DNA of 64,000 bases from NCBI GenBank assembly GCA_022009755.1, contig CP091722.1:1682001-1746000 (forward strand), given 5' to 3'. Positions within the stretch are counted from its first letter, which is position 1. Every line of letters begins with the position of its first letter. The translations under genes were made by a program, and so were the position numbers. A model generated the notes under the pieces. That model worked only from the letters and a program-made list of their open reading frames with translations, was not told the origin of the DNA and searched no databases. This document shows, piece after piece, positions 1 to 10,240 of the stretch. The stretch comes from Oscillospiraceae bacterium (GTDB lineage: Bacteria > Bacillota > Clostridia > Christensenellales > QALW01).

Positions 1-1002
1 AACGGCGTTACCCTGTGGGACGGGCTTATGCGCTACCGCAGGGAGGACGGCGGCTTTCTTCACTCCTTCAGCTACGACAGCGATAACCCCACCTCGCTGC
101 CCGATGCTTCCAATTCCATGGCGGGGGAGCAGGCGCTGCTTGCACTGTGCGCGCTGATACGGCAAAAAAAGGGGATGCGCGCCCTGTATGATTTTCTTCC
201 CGATTTCACCGCGGAGCAGGCGGCGGAAATAAAAGCGCTTGAGGCGGAAATAGCGCGCGCGCCGCAGACGGATGCGCAAGGGCTTGCTCTTTTGCTTAAA
301 AAGCATTATGATATGCCTGCGGATATGCGGCGGTATGTGAAAAACTATCCGCTGCTTTCAAAATGCGCATATTCGGCGGGGCTTGACCCTTCAGCTTATG
401 CCGAAGCGGCATCGCCGTCCCGCCCGCCGGAGGAAAACGGCGTCATTACCTTTTTTACCAAGGCACAGCGCGATGAGACGGACGCCCTGCCGGCGCCGGA
501 GGATATAACCTCGGATTATTATGTGGCCGTGCTGCGCCTTATGCGCAGCATTGAAACCTCGGAGGAGTTTGACGGCAAGGCGGAGTATAACGAAAAGCTG
601 CGCCGCGCGATGGAGGCAATAGTGCGTCTGCGCGCGGAAATATCGGCGATAGAGAGCGAAATAAGCGGCGAGCTTTGCCCCATTGAAAGCGTCACCCTGA
701 AAAAGAGAGAAAAAACCCAGGAGCTGTTTGCACGCTATAACGCGCTGCACGAAAGCGACAGGGAAAAAATCCTGCATTATGAGGACTTAATAAAGGCCAA
801 AACAAAGCTGGACGGCACAGTGCGCGCCGTATGGATAACGGCAGGCTGTCTTGCTTTGGCGGCATTGCTGCTTGCAGGGCTTATTATAAGCATCAAACGC
901 CGCAGGCAAAGGCGCGCAAGGGAGCTTGAGGAGCTGGCGAGCATGTATGAGGACGAGGACGAAGCGGATGAAAATATCACAAAACGGACGGATGATTTAT
1001 GA
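1..1002 (+). CDS. Membrane-anchored prenyltransferase-like alpha/alpha-toroid protein (3' part)
   Basis: The frame is open from the first base and the start lies outside the window; about 333 residues are visible. The first 60 carry a repeat of the prenyltransferase/squalene-cyclase type, with DGGF followed by a MAGEQALLALCAL helix. A charged helical region follows (roughly residues 175-270), then one transmembrane helix (about 275-297) closed by RRRQRRAR and a short acidic tail, so the toroid would face outward. The stop overlaps the DUF4430 gene by 4 bp (ATGA). Such toroids share the fold of the N-terminal domain of transcobalamin/intrinsic factor (family knowledge). Beside DUF4430 and an ECF transporter I infer a surface vitamin-capture protein. 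A general carbohydrate or adhesion role cannot be excluded. Confidence 0.7.
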   Translation, partial: NGVTLWDGLMRYRREDGGFLHSFSYDSDNPTSLPDASNSMAGEQALLALCALIRQKKGMRALYDFLPDFTAEQAAEIKALEAEIARAPQTDAQGLALLLKKHYDMPADMRRYVKNYPLLSKCAYSAGLDPSAYAEAASPSRPPEENGVITFFTKAQRDETDALPAPEDITSDYYVAVLRLMRSIETSEEFDGKAEYNEKLRRAMEAIVRLRAEISAIESEISGELCPIESVTLKKREKTQELFARYNALHESDREKILHYEDLIKAKTKLDGTVRAVWITAGCLALAALLLAGLIISIKRRRQRRARELEELASMYEDEDEADENITKRTDDL

Positions 1003-1640
1003 AAACAGCGGCACGGGAAACGCAGACCGCGCATGAAGGCGCGCGAAAGCGGCCGCGCAGCAGAAAAAAGGATATACTGGCGGCGCTTATAATAATTTTG
1101 CTGCTTGCCTTTGTTATAAGCGGCACCAAAATACAGTCGGTAGACGAATATTACCTTACGCACATTGACGATATAACCCCCCAAAGCGCCACCGTGACCC
1201 TGAGCATAGAATGTAAAACCGTGCTTGAAAACCTTTCCGTGCTGGATCCTGCGCTGAAGGCGGGGAATTTTGTGCCGGAGGACGGCGTTATTCTGCCCTG
1301 CACGCGCTATGTTTTAAGACCGGGCGATACGGTGTACGATATACTCAGCCGGGCGGTAAGGTACAACAAGATACAAATGGAATATCAGGGCGCGGACAAG
1401 AATTCCTTTTCCAGCGTATATATAAAGGGCATAAACTATCTCTATGAATTTTCCTGCGGGCCGCTTTCGGGCTGGATGTACACCGTAAACGGCATATTTC
1501 CGCAATACGGCTGCTCAAAATATGAGCTTTCCGACGGCGACCGCATTGAGTGGGTGTATACCTGTGACCTTGGGCGGGATGTGGGCTGCATATGGATGCA
1601 GAATGCGCAAAATGCCCGGCAAACGGAGGAGCAAAAATGA
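999..1640 (+). CDS. DUF4430 (transcobalamin-like C-terminal domain) membrane-anchored protein
   Basis: 213 residues. A basic cytoplasmic start is followed by one transmembrane helix (about 26-42), so the rest lies outside the cell. From about residue 60 the domain shows the DUF4430 pattern: GDTVYDIL near 110, GWMYTVNG near 158, then SDGDRIEWVYTCDLG. DUF4430 resembles the C-terminal beta domain of transcobalamin/intrinsic factor. The gene overlaps both neighbours by ATGA junctions, so it is translationally coupled to the toroid protein upstream and the EcfT gene downstream. Together the two extracellular proteins could form a two-part transcobalamin-like receptor; that is inference, since ligand-contact residues cannot be read directly. 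Confidence 0.82.
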   Translation: MKTAARETQTAHEGARKRPRSRKKDILAALIIILLLAFVISGTKIQSVDEYYLTHIDDITPQSATVTLSIECKTVLENLSVLDPALKAGNFVPEDGVILPCTRYVLRPGDTVYDILSRAVRYNKIQMEYQGADKNSFSSVYIKGINYLYEFSCGPLSGWMYTVNGIFPQYGCSKYELSDGDRIEWVYTCDLGRDVGCIWMQNAQNARQTEEQK

Positions 1641-2521
1641 AAAGATGTGCAAGCGACGGCTTTCATCCCGTTCCGGCGTTTATATATCTTGCGTGGATGA
1701 TTCTGCTTTCGGCCTTTTCCCGCGATCCCGTAATAACGGCGCTTTCCCTTTTTGGCGCCGCGCTTTTCTGCTCGCGCCTGCAAAGCGCAAGGGAATCGCT
1801 TTCCGATCTTGGCTTTTATGCCGCGCTGTTTATAATATTTGCGGCGGCAAACCCGCTGTTTTCCCATAACGGAGTAACTCCGCTCTTTTTTCTCAACGAT
1901 AACCCCGTTACCCTTGAGGCGGTGCTCTACGGTGTGCAAAGCGCCTGCGCCGCAGTGGCGGTGCTGCTGTGGTGCAAATGCTTAAGCCGCATCTTTACCA
2001 CGGACAAGCTGCTTTATCTTACGGGCGGGCTTGCGCCAAAAGCGGCGCTGGTGCTTTCCTCCGCCCTGCGAATGCTGCCCCTTATCAAGCGCAGACACCG
2101 CGAGATCGTCTGCGCACAGCGTGCCATGGGCTATTACAGCGAAAAAGGGCTTATTCCCCGCCTGCAAAGCCATACAAGAGTGTACTCCGCGCTGATATCA
2201 TGGGCGCTGGAGGAGGCGGTGGAAACCGGCAGCGCCATGAAGGCGCGGGGTTACGGGCTTAAGGGGCGCACCCGCTTTTCGCTGTTTCGTTTTTGTTCTC
2301 GGGATGCCGTGCTGTGCGCTTTTCTTGCCCCCGCAGCCGTTGTTACCGCCCTTATGTGCGCAGGCAGCTTGGATTTCTTCTTTTATCCGCGCATAAGCAC
2401 AATAACGGCACAGCCGGGAAGATTATGCGGCTATGCCGCCTTTGCGCTTTTTTCGCTTTCGCCCTTTATTTTTGAAATCACGGAGGAGCTTAAATGGAAA
2501 TACTCGATATACAGGCTCTGA
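1637..2521 (+). CDS. ecfT: Energy-coupling factor transporter transmembrane (T) component
   Basis: 294 residues starting at the ATG that overlaps the previous stop (ATGA). It has several hydrophobic helices at both ends and a long cytoplasmic coupling region in the middle. That region contains the two short Ala-Arg-Gly-like motifs typical of EcfT/CbiQ (AQRAMGY near residue 180 and MKARGYG near 200), which dock onto the ATPases. The next gene starts 28 bp before its stop. The T component connects the ATPase pair to the substrate-binding S component encoded three genes on. It acts in the membrane as part of a vitamin importer; the substrate depends on the S component. Confidence 0.85.
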   Translation: MKRCASDGFHPVPAFIYLAWMILLSAFSRDPVITALSLFGAALFCSRLQSARESLSDLGFYAALFIIFAAANPLFSHNGVTPLFFLNDNPVTLEAVLYGVQSACAAVAVLLWCKCLSRIFTTDKLLYLTGGLAPKAALVLSSALRMLPLIKRRHREIVCAQRAMGYYSEKGLIPRLQSHTRVYSALISWALEEAVETGSAMKARGYGLKGRTRFSLFRFCSRDAVLCAFLAPAAVVTALMCAGSLDFFFYPRISTITAQPGRLCGYAAFALFSLSPFIFEITEELKWKYSIYRL

Positions 2522-4279
2522 GCTTTGAATACCCGGACGGCAAGCGCGCGCTGGAGGATATAAGCTTTTCGCTTTTTCCGGGGGAGTTTGCGCTTATGTG
2601 CGGCAGCTCCGGCTGCGGTAAAACCACACTTATGCGCCTGCTGAAGCGGGAGCTTGCGCCTCACGGCCGTATGACGGGGCAGCTGCTGTACTGCGGGCGC
2701 CCCATGGCGGATATGAGCGACAGGCAGGCGGCGCAGGAGATAGGCATGGTAATGCAGCAGCCCGAAAGCCAGATAATAACCGACAGGGTATATCAGGAGC
2801 TTGCCTTCGGGCTGGAGAGCATGGGAATAAAGCAGGAGGAGCTGCGGCTGCGGGTGGGGGGAAACCGCCAACTACTACGGCATAAACACCTGGTTTGAAA
2901 AAAGCACCGACACCCTTTCCGGCGGGCAGAAGCAGCTGCTGGCGTTGGCCTCGGTAACGGCGGTGGGGCCGCGCCTGCTGCTATTAGATGAGCCCACCGC
3001 GCAGCTTGACCCCATAGCCGCCGCAAGCTTTATTGATACCGTGTACAAGCTCAACCGGGAGATGGGGATAACCGTGCTTATAGCCGAGCACCGTACGGAG
3101 GAGCTTTTTGAGCGGGCGGACAGCGTGCTGCTTATGGAAAGGCAGGCTGCTTAAAAAGGATACGCCCAGAGCCGTGTGCGCCCGCTTTGCGTCCTCTCTG
3201 GCGGCGCAGGGCTTTCCCGCAGCCGCCCGACTATTTGCGGCGCTGGAAAAGCGTTCGCCCGGCGGCTTTGCGCTGAACGGTTCTGCGGCGGATGACTCGG
3301 TGTCGGACTGTTCCGCGAAGGATGACGCTTTGCCGGAAAGGGCCGAAAATAATATCCCCATGACGGTGCGGGAGGGACGGGCGTTTATGGCGGAGCTGTT
3401 TGATAAAGCCGGCCTTGCGCAGGCAGCAAACTGCGCTGCTCAGGAAAGCTGCGCACCCCGCAAAGAGGAGCAGGCCCTTGAGCTTAAAGGGGCTTGGTTC
3501 CGCTATGAAAAGGACAGCCCCGATGTGCTCAAGGGGGTCAATTTCTCCGTCGCCTTCGGGGAGGTATTCTCGCTTCTGGGGGGCAACGGCTCAGGCAAAA
3601 GCACGCTGTTCAAGGTTATAGCGGGGTTGGAAAGGGCCTATCGGGGTAAAATTACGGTGCTTGGGCGCAATATAAAAAAATGGGATGCTTCCCTTTGCTG
3701 CGGCGGCGTTGCGCTGCTGCCCCAGGATGTTTCCGCCGTGTTTGTAAAGCATACGGTAAAAGAGGATATGGAGGATCTGTGCCGTGCGCAGGGGCTCGCG
3801 CCGCAGCCGAAAATTGATGAATTATGTGCTCAAATGGGTATAGAAGACCTGCTTGACCGTGAGCCTATGGATCTTTCCGGCGGGGAAAGACAGAAGTGCG
3901 CCCTTTGCAAGCTGCTGCTGACAAGCCCGCAGCTGATTTTGCTGGACGAGCCTACAAAGGGCATGGATGCGGCGTATCGCAGCGGGCTTGTAAAAACCGT
4001 GCGCGGGCTTGCGCAAAGGGCGCGGCGGTTATAATCGCCACCCATGACACTGGGTTTGCCGCCGCTGTTTCCGATCGCTGCGGGCTGTTTTTTAACGGCG
4101 AACTGCTTTCTGTCTGCTCTCCGCGCCGCTTTTTTTCCGCCACCCGCTTTTATACAACGGCGGCAAGCCGTATAACAAGGGATTATCTGCCCTGCGCCGT
4201 AACCGTGCAGCAGGCCGTAACGGAATCGGAAACGCTCCTTGCCCGGGGTACAGAGAAAGGCAGCGGTCAAACGCCGTAA
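2494..4279 (+). CDS. ECF transporter fused double ATP-binding subunit (three frameshifts)
   Basis: Two ABC ATPase domains in one coding unit, about 594 residues after correction. Domain 1: Walker A GSSGCGKTT, Q-loop MQQPESQ, signature LSGGQ, Walker B LLLLDEPTA. Domain 2: Walker A GGNGSGKST, signature LSGGE, Walker B LILLDEPTK, switch ATHD. The frame is broken at a six-G run near 2860, in the A run near 3140 and at an A run near 4017. One extra G, one extra A and one missing A give 1785 bp, an exact 595 codons with stop. A fused EcfA1-EcfA2 protein is known in some ECF systems (YkoD type). It powers uptake by the T and S components encoded around it. All three shifts sit in homopolymers, so I read them as sequence errors. 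Confidence 0.83.
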
Positions 4280-4314
4280 AACGCGCTTTTGCCGGAAAAT
4301 TCGGGGGAAAATGC

Positions 4315-5112
4315 ATGAAAATAAGCAAAGAAAAAATAAAAAAGTGCGTTACGGTCACGGTGCTGCTGGGGCTTATACCCCTTGCGGTGCTGCTTGGGGT
4401 AACCGCCTTCAGGGACAGAGCCTATATCTGGATAGCTCTTTGCGTGTGTCTGCTTGCCTGCGTGCCGTTTTTTCTTTCCTTTGAAAAAAAGGAGAGCGAT
4501 ACAAAAAGGCTTATGATACTTGCCGCCATGACGGCAATTTCCGTGGCGGGACGCGCCCTGTTCTATCCGCTTGCTCATTTCAAGCCGGTGGCGGCGGTGG
4601 TTATAATCACCGGTATGTATCTTGGCGGAGAGGCGGGGTTTATGTGCGGCGCTTTAAGCGCGCTTTTATCCAATTTCATTTTCGGGCAGGGGCCGTGGAC
4701 GCCGTTTCAGATGTTTTCCTGGGGCGTAATAGGGCTGCTGGCCGGTATTATGTCAAAAAGTCTCAAAAAAAGCCTTGTGCTCACCTGCATTTTCGGGGCG
4801 CTTGCGGGGGTGCTTTATTCCCTGCTTATGGATATATGGACGGTGCTTTGGCAGGACGGCGGCTTTTCCGCACAGCTGTATTTGGCGGCAATAACGGCCG
4901 CGGCGGGGGTTACGGCGGTGTATGCCGTGTCAAATGCCGTCTTTCTTTTGCTGCTTGCCCGTCCCGTGGGCAATAAGCTGCAAAGGCTTATTACAAAATA
5001 CGGTTTGGAAAAAACAGAGGATACTTCGGAAAGAAACGGGGAAGCGGCAGCAAAAAACAATGAAGCAGCTGCAGAAAACGGCGAAAATGAGGGTAAAAAT
5101 GACGGCGTTTGA
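4315..5112 (+). CDS. ECF transporter substrate-binding (S) component, possibly for cobalamin
   Basis: 265 residues, strongly hydrophobic, about seven membrane segments. Segments near residues 85-190 show the glycine/alanine-rich ECF-S pattern (ITGMYLGGEAGFMCGALSAL, then FGQGPWTPFQMFSWGVIGLL). The C-terminal 40 residues are a polar EN/EA-rich tail. It lies between the fused ATPase gene and a homocysteine methyltransferase that overlaps its stop by 4 bp. S components bind the vitamin. Linkage to DUF4430, the toroid protein and a methionine-synthesis enzyme points to cobalamin or another corrinoid, as with CbrT-type S components, but sequence alone does not prove specificity. Confidence 0.75.
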   Translation: MKISKEKIKKCVTVTVLLGLIPLAVLLGVTAFRDRAYIWIALCVCLLACVPFFLSFEKKESDTKRLMILAAMTAISVAGRALFYPLAHFKPVAAVVIITGMYLGGEAGFMCGALSALLSNFIFGQGPWTPFQMFSWGVIGLLAGIMSKSLKKSLVLTCIFGALAGVLYSLLMDIWTVLWQDGGFSAQLYLAAITAAAGVTAVYAVSNAVFLLLLARPVGNKLQRLITKYGLEKTEDTSERNGEAAAKNNEAAAENGENEGKNDGV

Positions 5113-6090
5113 AGAAATATTCAATAAAGAAAGCTGTTTTTATTATGGAGGGCGCGCTGGGGCTGCGGCTGCAAAGGGAATTCGGGCTTCAGCCCGATAC
5201 AAACGCCGCGCTTGCGCTCACCGTGCGCAGCGAAAGGGGCAGAGCGGCGCTGAATACGCTTTGGCGGGAATACTACGTCATTGCCTCGGATTTCGGGCTG
5301 CCCTTTCTTGCGGCCACTCCCACAAGGCGGCTGGACAGCGCCCGTGCCGCAGCGGGCGGCCTTGGCAGGGAACTTATAGCGGAAAACCTTGATTTTATGC
5401 GCGGCGTGCTGCGCCGGGCGCAGCATGATGCGGAAAAAAACGAACATCGCGTTGGCGGAAAGGCAAACCCTCCGAGTGGTTTGCAGGCGGAACGGTGGGG
5501 TGCTTCGGCGATGCGTATACCGGGCGGGGCTGCCTTGGATGCGGCGAATCGGAAAAATATCACGCATGGGAAATTGAAGCCTTTGCCCGCGCCGGTGCGG
5601 ATTATATTTTGGCCGCGCTTCAGCCGAGCTCTGCCGAGGCGGCGGGCATAGCAAGATGCGCGCAGGACGCGGGTCTGCCGGTTATAATCAGCTTCTGCAT
5701 AGACGATAACGGCAGCCTCCCCTGCGGAGAAAGCATAAATGATGCCATTGAATTCACAGACCGTGTTTCGGGGAATGCGCCCCTTTGCTATATGGCAAAC
5801 TGCGTGCACCCGGATATACTCTTTAGGGCGCTTATGCCGGAGCAAAACCGAACGGAAACGGTAAAACGGCGTTTTATGGGGCTTCAGGCCAATGCCTCGC
5901 CCCTGCCGCATGCGCTGCTGGAGGGGGCGCAAAGCGTACAAGCTCCTCGCCGGAACAGCTGGCACAGGGTATGTCGCGCCTTGGACAAATCATAAGCATG
6001 AAGCTCTGGGGCGGCTGCTGCGGCACAAACGGGGAGCATATGAAAAGCATTGCCGCTGCCGCCGTGCAGTATTCCCGCGCGCAGCGCTGA
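5109..6090 (+). CDS. Homocysteine S-methyltransferase family protein (four indels)
   Basis: Read across four homopolymer indels (extra A in the seven-A run 5434-5440, missing G near 5457, missing G near 5474, missing A near 5938) it gives 984 bp, 327 residues. The N-terminus IMEGALGLRLQREFG is the typical first strand of homocysteine methyltransferases. Near the C-terminus is GGCCGT, which supplies two of the zinc-binding cysteines; a third would lie in MANCVHPD. The family transfers a methyl group to homocysteine to make methionine, from S-methylmethionine or, as the MetH N-terminal domain, from methylcobalamin. It is the last gene of the ECF operon (ATGA overlap). I infer a corrinoid-linked role; no B12-binding domain is present in this protein. 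Confidence 0.75.
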
Positions 6091-6174
6091 CTATTTATAC
6101 TTTTTGTGTGTATTTATTGATTCCTTTTCCCAAAGCGTGAGAACGGCTCCGTGAAGAAAGGGTAATCGCACTGA

Positions 6175-6933
6175 TTATTCGGTTTTTAACCGCTCAAAGC
6201 GGTAGCGCGGCTTTCCCGTGCTTTTCTTTCCGTACTCTATGGCTTCCGCGGGGCAATAGCATATGCAGGACATACAGTGGGTGCAGTTTTTCCCCCATAC
6301 GGGTCGGCCGTTTTTAAGAATAATGTTGTTAAGCGGGCATTTTTCTGCGCATTTCCCGCAGCCTATGCAGGCTTTACCCGCATAAAAAGCGTCGGCCTTT
6401 ACAAAAAGACGGTAAAACAGCGGGTTTATCGGGCCGCTCATAAAGCGGTCGTACAGGTTGCTTCGGGGCGCGGAAAAGGGCTCGCCGGCTTTTATGCGCG
6501 CAATTGCCTCCGTAATGGCGGGCTCGGCTTTTTTAACGATTTTTTCAGCCTGCTCTTCTGTGGGGGCGTTGAACATGGCGATATAATTCTCCGGCATAAC
6601 TATCTGAGCCGTACCCATATAAAGCAGCTGCTTTTTTTGGGCAAGCCGGCGGTTGTATTTTGCCGCATTGCCCGTTTCGCTGCCGCAGTCCATCACAAAC
6701 CATATGCGCTGCGCGCCGATAAGCTCGGTTTTTGAAAGCCAATCGGATACTATGCGCGGAATGCGCCAAGCATAGGTCGGGGCGACAATAATTACATCCT
6801 GTCCAGTCTGAACGGGGCTGCTGTCATTTTCTTTGATTTTTATGTTCAGATCGGTTATTTCATCCCGTATTGCCTCTGCAATACGCCCTGCGATATACCG
6901 GCTGTTGCCGGTTCCGGAAAAGCAGAATATCAT
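6175..6933 (-). CDS. EFR1-type flavodoxin/4Fe-4S ferredoxin protein
   Basis: 252 residues. The N-terminus has the flavodoxin phosphate loop (FCFSGTGNSRYIA) and a flavodoxin-like fold to about residue 165. The C-terminus has two 4Fe-4S clusters: CIGCGKCAEKCP and CTHCMSCICYCP. This arrangement is that of the EFR1 family, probably a cytoplasmic electron carrier in anaerobes. It is a single gene, convergent with the methyltransferase and divergent from the uvrA-like gene. Its redox partner is unknown. Confidence 0.87.
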   Translation of the reverse strand: MIFCFSGTGNSRYIAGRIAEAIRDEITDLNIKIKENDSSPVQTGQDVIIVAPTYAWRIPRIVSDWLSKTELIGAQRIWFVMDCGSETGNAAKYNRRLAQKKQLLYMGTAQIVMPENYIAMFNAPTEEQAEKIVKKAEPAITEAIARIKAGEPFSAPRSNLYDRFMSGPINPLFYRLFVKADAFYAGKACIGCGKCAEKCPLNNIILKNGRPVWGKNCTHCMSCICYCPAEAIEYGKKSTGKPRYRFERLKTE

Positions 6934-7159
6934 AAATCAAAATACCTCCGCAGCGGCTTTTTTTGCATATTGTCTATGGTCGGCATCGCCTAAACCGCCG
7001 AATCGCTTTATTTTTACCTTAAATGCTTGCTTTAGTCGGCGGGTTTTATTATACTAAACAGCGTATATAAAATCAAGTGCGCAGATCATTCGTAAAAAGC
7101 GCAATTATAATAATAAAAGTAATAATAAAAGCCGATTTTATAAAGGCTCGGAGTAAAAA

Positions 7160-9634
7160 ATGATTGATAAAATGCTTATCCGCGGAGCGAAGGTTCACAA
7201 TCTTAAAAATATCGATGTTGATATTCCGCTTGGGAAAACAGTGGGGATAGCGGGGGTGTCCGGCTCGGGCAAATCCTCCCTTGCGCTGGGAGTGCTGTAC
7301 GCCGAAGGCTCGCGCCGCTATCTTGAAGCCCTTTCCGCCTATACCCGCCGAAGAATGACGCAGGCATCCGTGGCCGCCGTGGACGAGGTTTATATGTTCC
7401 CGCTGCACTGGCGCTGCACCAGCGCCCCGGCGTGCCCGGCATCCGAAGCACCTTCGGAACGGGAACGGAGCTTTTGAACAGCCTGCGCCTGATGTATTCC
7501 CGCCTTGCCCGCCATCGCTGCCCCAACGGGCATTATCTTGCGCCGTCATTGGCCGTTGCTGCGGGAAAAGAGCTTATCTGCCCGGAGTGCGGCGCGCATT
7601 TTTATGCGCCTTCCGCCGAAGAGCTGGCCTTTAATTCTCAGGGCGCGTGCAAAACCTGCGGCGGCACGGGAACCGTCCGCACGGTGGATATAAATTCGCT
7701 TGTTCCCGACGATTCCCTTACCATTGATGAAGGCGCGGTCGCCCCGTGGAACAGCCTTATGTGGTCGCTGATGACCGATGTCTGCCGGGAGATGGGCGTG
7801 CGCACCGATGTGCCGTTTCGCGATCTGACCCAGCGGGAAAAAGATATAGTCTATCACGGCCCCGCCGAGAAAGCATATTTTTTACCACGCGAAGGGCTCA
7901 AATCAGGCGGGAGAGCTGGATTTTACCTATTTTAACGCCGTATACACCGTGGAAAACGCCCTTGCCAAGGTCAGGGACGAAAAGGGCATGAAGCGGGTGG
8001 AGAAGTTCCTGAAAGAGGATATTTGCCCGGACTGCCGCGGCACACGCCTGTCCGGCGCCGCCCGCGCGCCCAAGCTGCGCGGCGTATCGCTTGACGAAGC
8101 CTGCGCCATGACGCTGTCCGACCTTGTTGAGTGGGTGCGGGGCGTGCCCGGCAGCCTGCCGGAGGAAATGCGTCCCATGGCAGAGAGCATCTGCGTTTCT
8201 TTCGGCAGCACGGCCAAGCGGCTGACGGAGCTTGGGCTGGGCTATCTGACTCTTGACCGCTCCGCCTCCACGCTTTCCACCGGCGAGCGTCAGCGTATGC
8301 AGCTTGCCCGCGCCGTGCGCAACCGCACAACGGGCGTTCTCTATGTGCTGGACGAGCCGTCTATCGGGCTGCATCCGTCCAACATTGCGGGGCTTACCGG
8401 CGTTATGCACGATCTTGTTGCCGACGGCAACTCCGTAATTTTAGTCGATCACGATACGCAGATTCTCAAGGAAGCCGACTGGGTAATCGAAATGGGGCCG
8501 GAAGCGGGCGCAAAAGGCGGTCATGTGATAGCTGAGGGGACGGTACCCGACATTAAGGAGAATCCCGCTTCGCAGATCGGGCCGTTCCTGTCCGGCAAAG
8601 CCGAAACGGTAATGCGTCAGTGTGCCGAAAGGGACAGAATTTTTGAAAACGGCACAATACACCTTTCCGCCTTACAGATACATACCGTAAAGCCCCTTGA
8701 AGCCGATATCCCCAAAGGGCGGCTGACCGTTGTAACGGGGGTATCGGGCTCCGGCAAAACCACAATGGTGCTGGAAAGCCTTGTGCCCGCGCTGGAAGCC
8801 GGCATTGCAGGCACTGCGCTTCCCGCGCACATCCGTGATATTCGCGCCGAGGGCATCGCGCATGTTAAGCTGATAGACGCAACCCCCATCGGCATCAATG
8901 TCCGTTCCACGGTGGCCACCTATTCGGGCGTTCACGACGAGCTGCGCAAGCTGTATGCAAAATCCCCCGATGCAAGGGAAAAGGGCTGTAAGGCAAGCGA
9001 TTTTTCCTATAATACCGGGTCGCTTCGCTGCCCCGGCTGCGATGGCACGGGAATTGTGAGCCTTGATGTGCAGTTCCTGCCGGATGTGGATATTCCGTGC
9101 CCCGACTGCCGCGGCTCCCGCTATGCAAAGGCCGCTTACGATATAAAGCTTACAAACAAGGACGGCGCGGCCGTTTCGCTTCCGGAGCTTATGGATATGG
9201 ATGTGAACTCGGCAATCGGCTTTTGCAGGGATATGAAAACCGTAAGCCAAAGGCTGAAGGTTCTTAAAAAGCTCGGCCTTGGCTATCTGACGCTGGGCGA
9301 GGAGACACCGGGGCTTTCGGGCGGAGAGGCGCAGCGGCTGAAGCTGGCAAGCGAGATGGGCAGAACGCAGGAGGCTTCCGTTTTTGTCTTTGACGAGCCG
9401 ACCATCGGTCTGCATCCGCTGGATGTCCGGGTGCTGCTGGGCGTATTTCAGGCGCTGCTTAAAAGCGGCGCCACCGTGATTGTCATCGAGCATGACCTTG
9501 ATGTGATACGCAACGCGGATTATATCATAGATATGGGCCCCGGCGGCGGAAATGCGGGCGGGCGGATCGTGGCAAGCGGAACGCCGCAGGAAATAAAAAA
9601 CAACAAAAACAGTATTACCGGCAGGTATATCTGA
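7160..9634 (+). CDS. UvrA-like ABC ATPase lacking the UvrB-binding domain (two frameshifts)
   Basis: Corrected for a missing C near 7401 and an extra A near 7871 the product is 824 residues, against about 940 for UvrA. It has both ATPase halves: Walker A GVSGSGKSS and GVSGSGKTT, signatures LSTGERQR and LSGGEAQR, Walker B VLDEPSIGLHP and VFDEPTIGLHP. Zinc pairs CPECG/CKTCGG and CPGCDGTG/CPDCRGS are present. In UvrA an insert of about 115 residues that binds UvrB follows the LRLLYAR-type segment; here LRLMYSRLARHRCP runs almost directly to the zinc finger. This is the layout of class II UvrA (UvrA2/DrrC-like) proteins tied to drug or DNA-damage tolerance rather than to UvrABC excision. It stands alone. 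Confidence 0.85.
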
Positions 9635-9665
9635 ATATCCGTGCGAAAAAGCGAGTTTGCCTCCG

Positions 9666-9688
9666 AAAAGCCTCGCCGGGGCTTTTAC
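9666..9688 (+). terminator. Possible terminator of the uvrA-like gene
   Basis: A short hairpin (AAAAGCC / GGCTTTT) lies 32 bp after the stop. The T-tract is short, so this is a weak call. Confidence 0.4.
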
Positions 9689-9775
9689 GGCTTACGGACT
9701 TGGGGGCGTGGGCGGGAATATCGGCGGGATAAGCCCGCGGACGGCGGCTGCGGCGCGATAAAGGCGCACAATCCG

Positions 9776-9804
9776 TTGACAACAGGGCGGCGTGCGGATA
9801 TAAT
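9776..9804 (+). promoter_or_regulatory. Consensus sigma-A promoter of leuS
   Basis: TTGACA at 9776-9781, a 17-bp spacer and TATAAT at 9799-9804: a perfect match to the vegetative consensus. It lies just upstream of the T-box leader, so transcription would start near 9811. Confidence 0.85.
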
Positions 9805-9809
9805 AAACA

Positions 9810-10043
9810 AAAGCATTGAAATAAAGGCAGCAATGACGGCGACAACGGCTTGGGCAAAGCGCTTTTCAGAGAGCGTCCGGTGGGTGAAAGGACGCAAAGC
9901 GCGCCTGCGGCCCGCTCGGTCGCCAGCAGCGGTCGGGCAGGGCATCGCCGTAAAGAGCCGTTGAGTGATCACCTTTTTAGGTGATAAGCAGAGTGGTACC
10001 GCGAAACCTTCGTCTCTGGGCGAGGTTTCGCGTTTTGTTTTTT
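9810..10043 (+). promoter_or_regulatory. T-box leader controlling leuS
   Basis: The leader carries the T-box sequence AGAGTGGTACCGCG at 9990-10003, a stem III hairpin just before it (ATCACC/GGTGAT, 9968-9984) and the stem I apical AGAGAG / GGTG signature near 9868-9887. A terminator follows: GCGAAACCT pairs with AGGTTTCGC and runs into a T-rich tract ending near 10043. Uncharged tRNA-Leu is expected to stabilise the antiterminator and switch on leuS when leucine is short. I could not assign the specifier codon with certainty. The 200 bases between the leader and leuS hold no gene I recognise. Confidence 0.88.
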
Positions 10044-10240
10044 TGCAGTACAGCGGCGCAGTCTTTGCGGTGCAGACGGCGCGGGCTTTTCGGGCTTAGC
10101 GGCGCAGCCTTTGCAGCACAGGCGGCAAGGGCGTTGAAAACGGCAAAAAAGCGTTAAAAAACGCGCAAAAAACCATTAAAAAAGCATCAAAAAACGGATA
10201 AAAAACGAACAAAATCCGATGAAGTCAAAGGAGAGGTTAT

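Noticed and set aside
2494..4279. Programmed ribosomal frameshifting in the ECF ATPase and other split genes
   Set aside because: Too many sites, different directions, no common slippery heptamer or pseudoknot; single-base errors explain them all.
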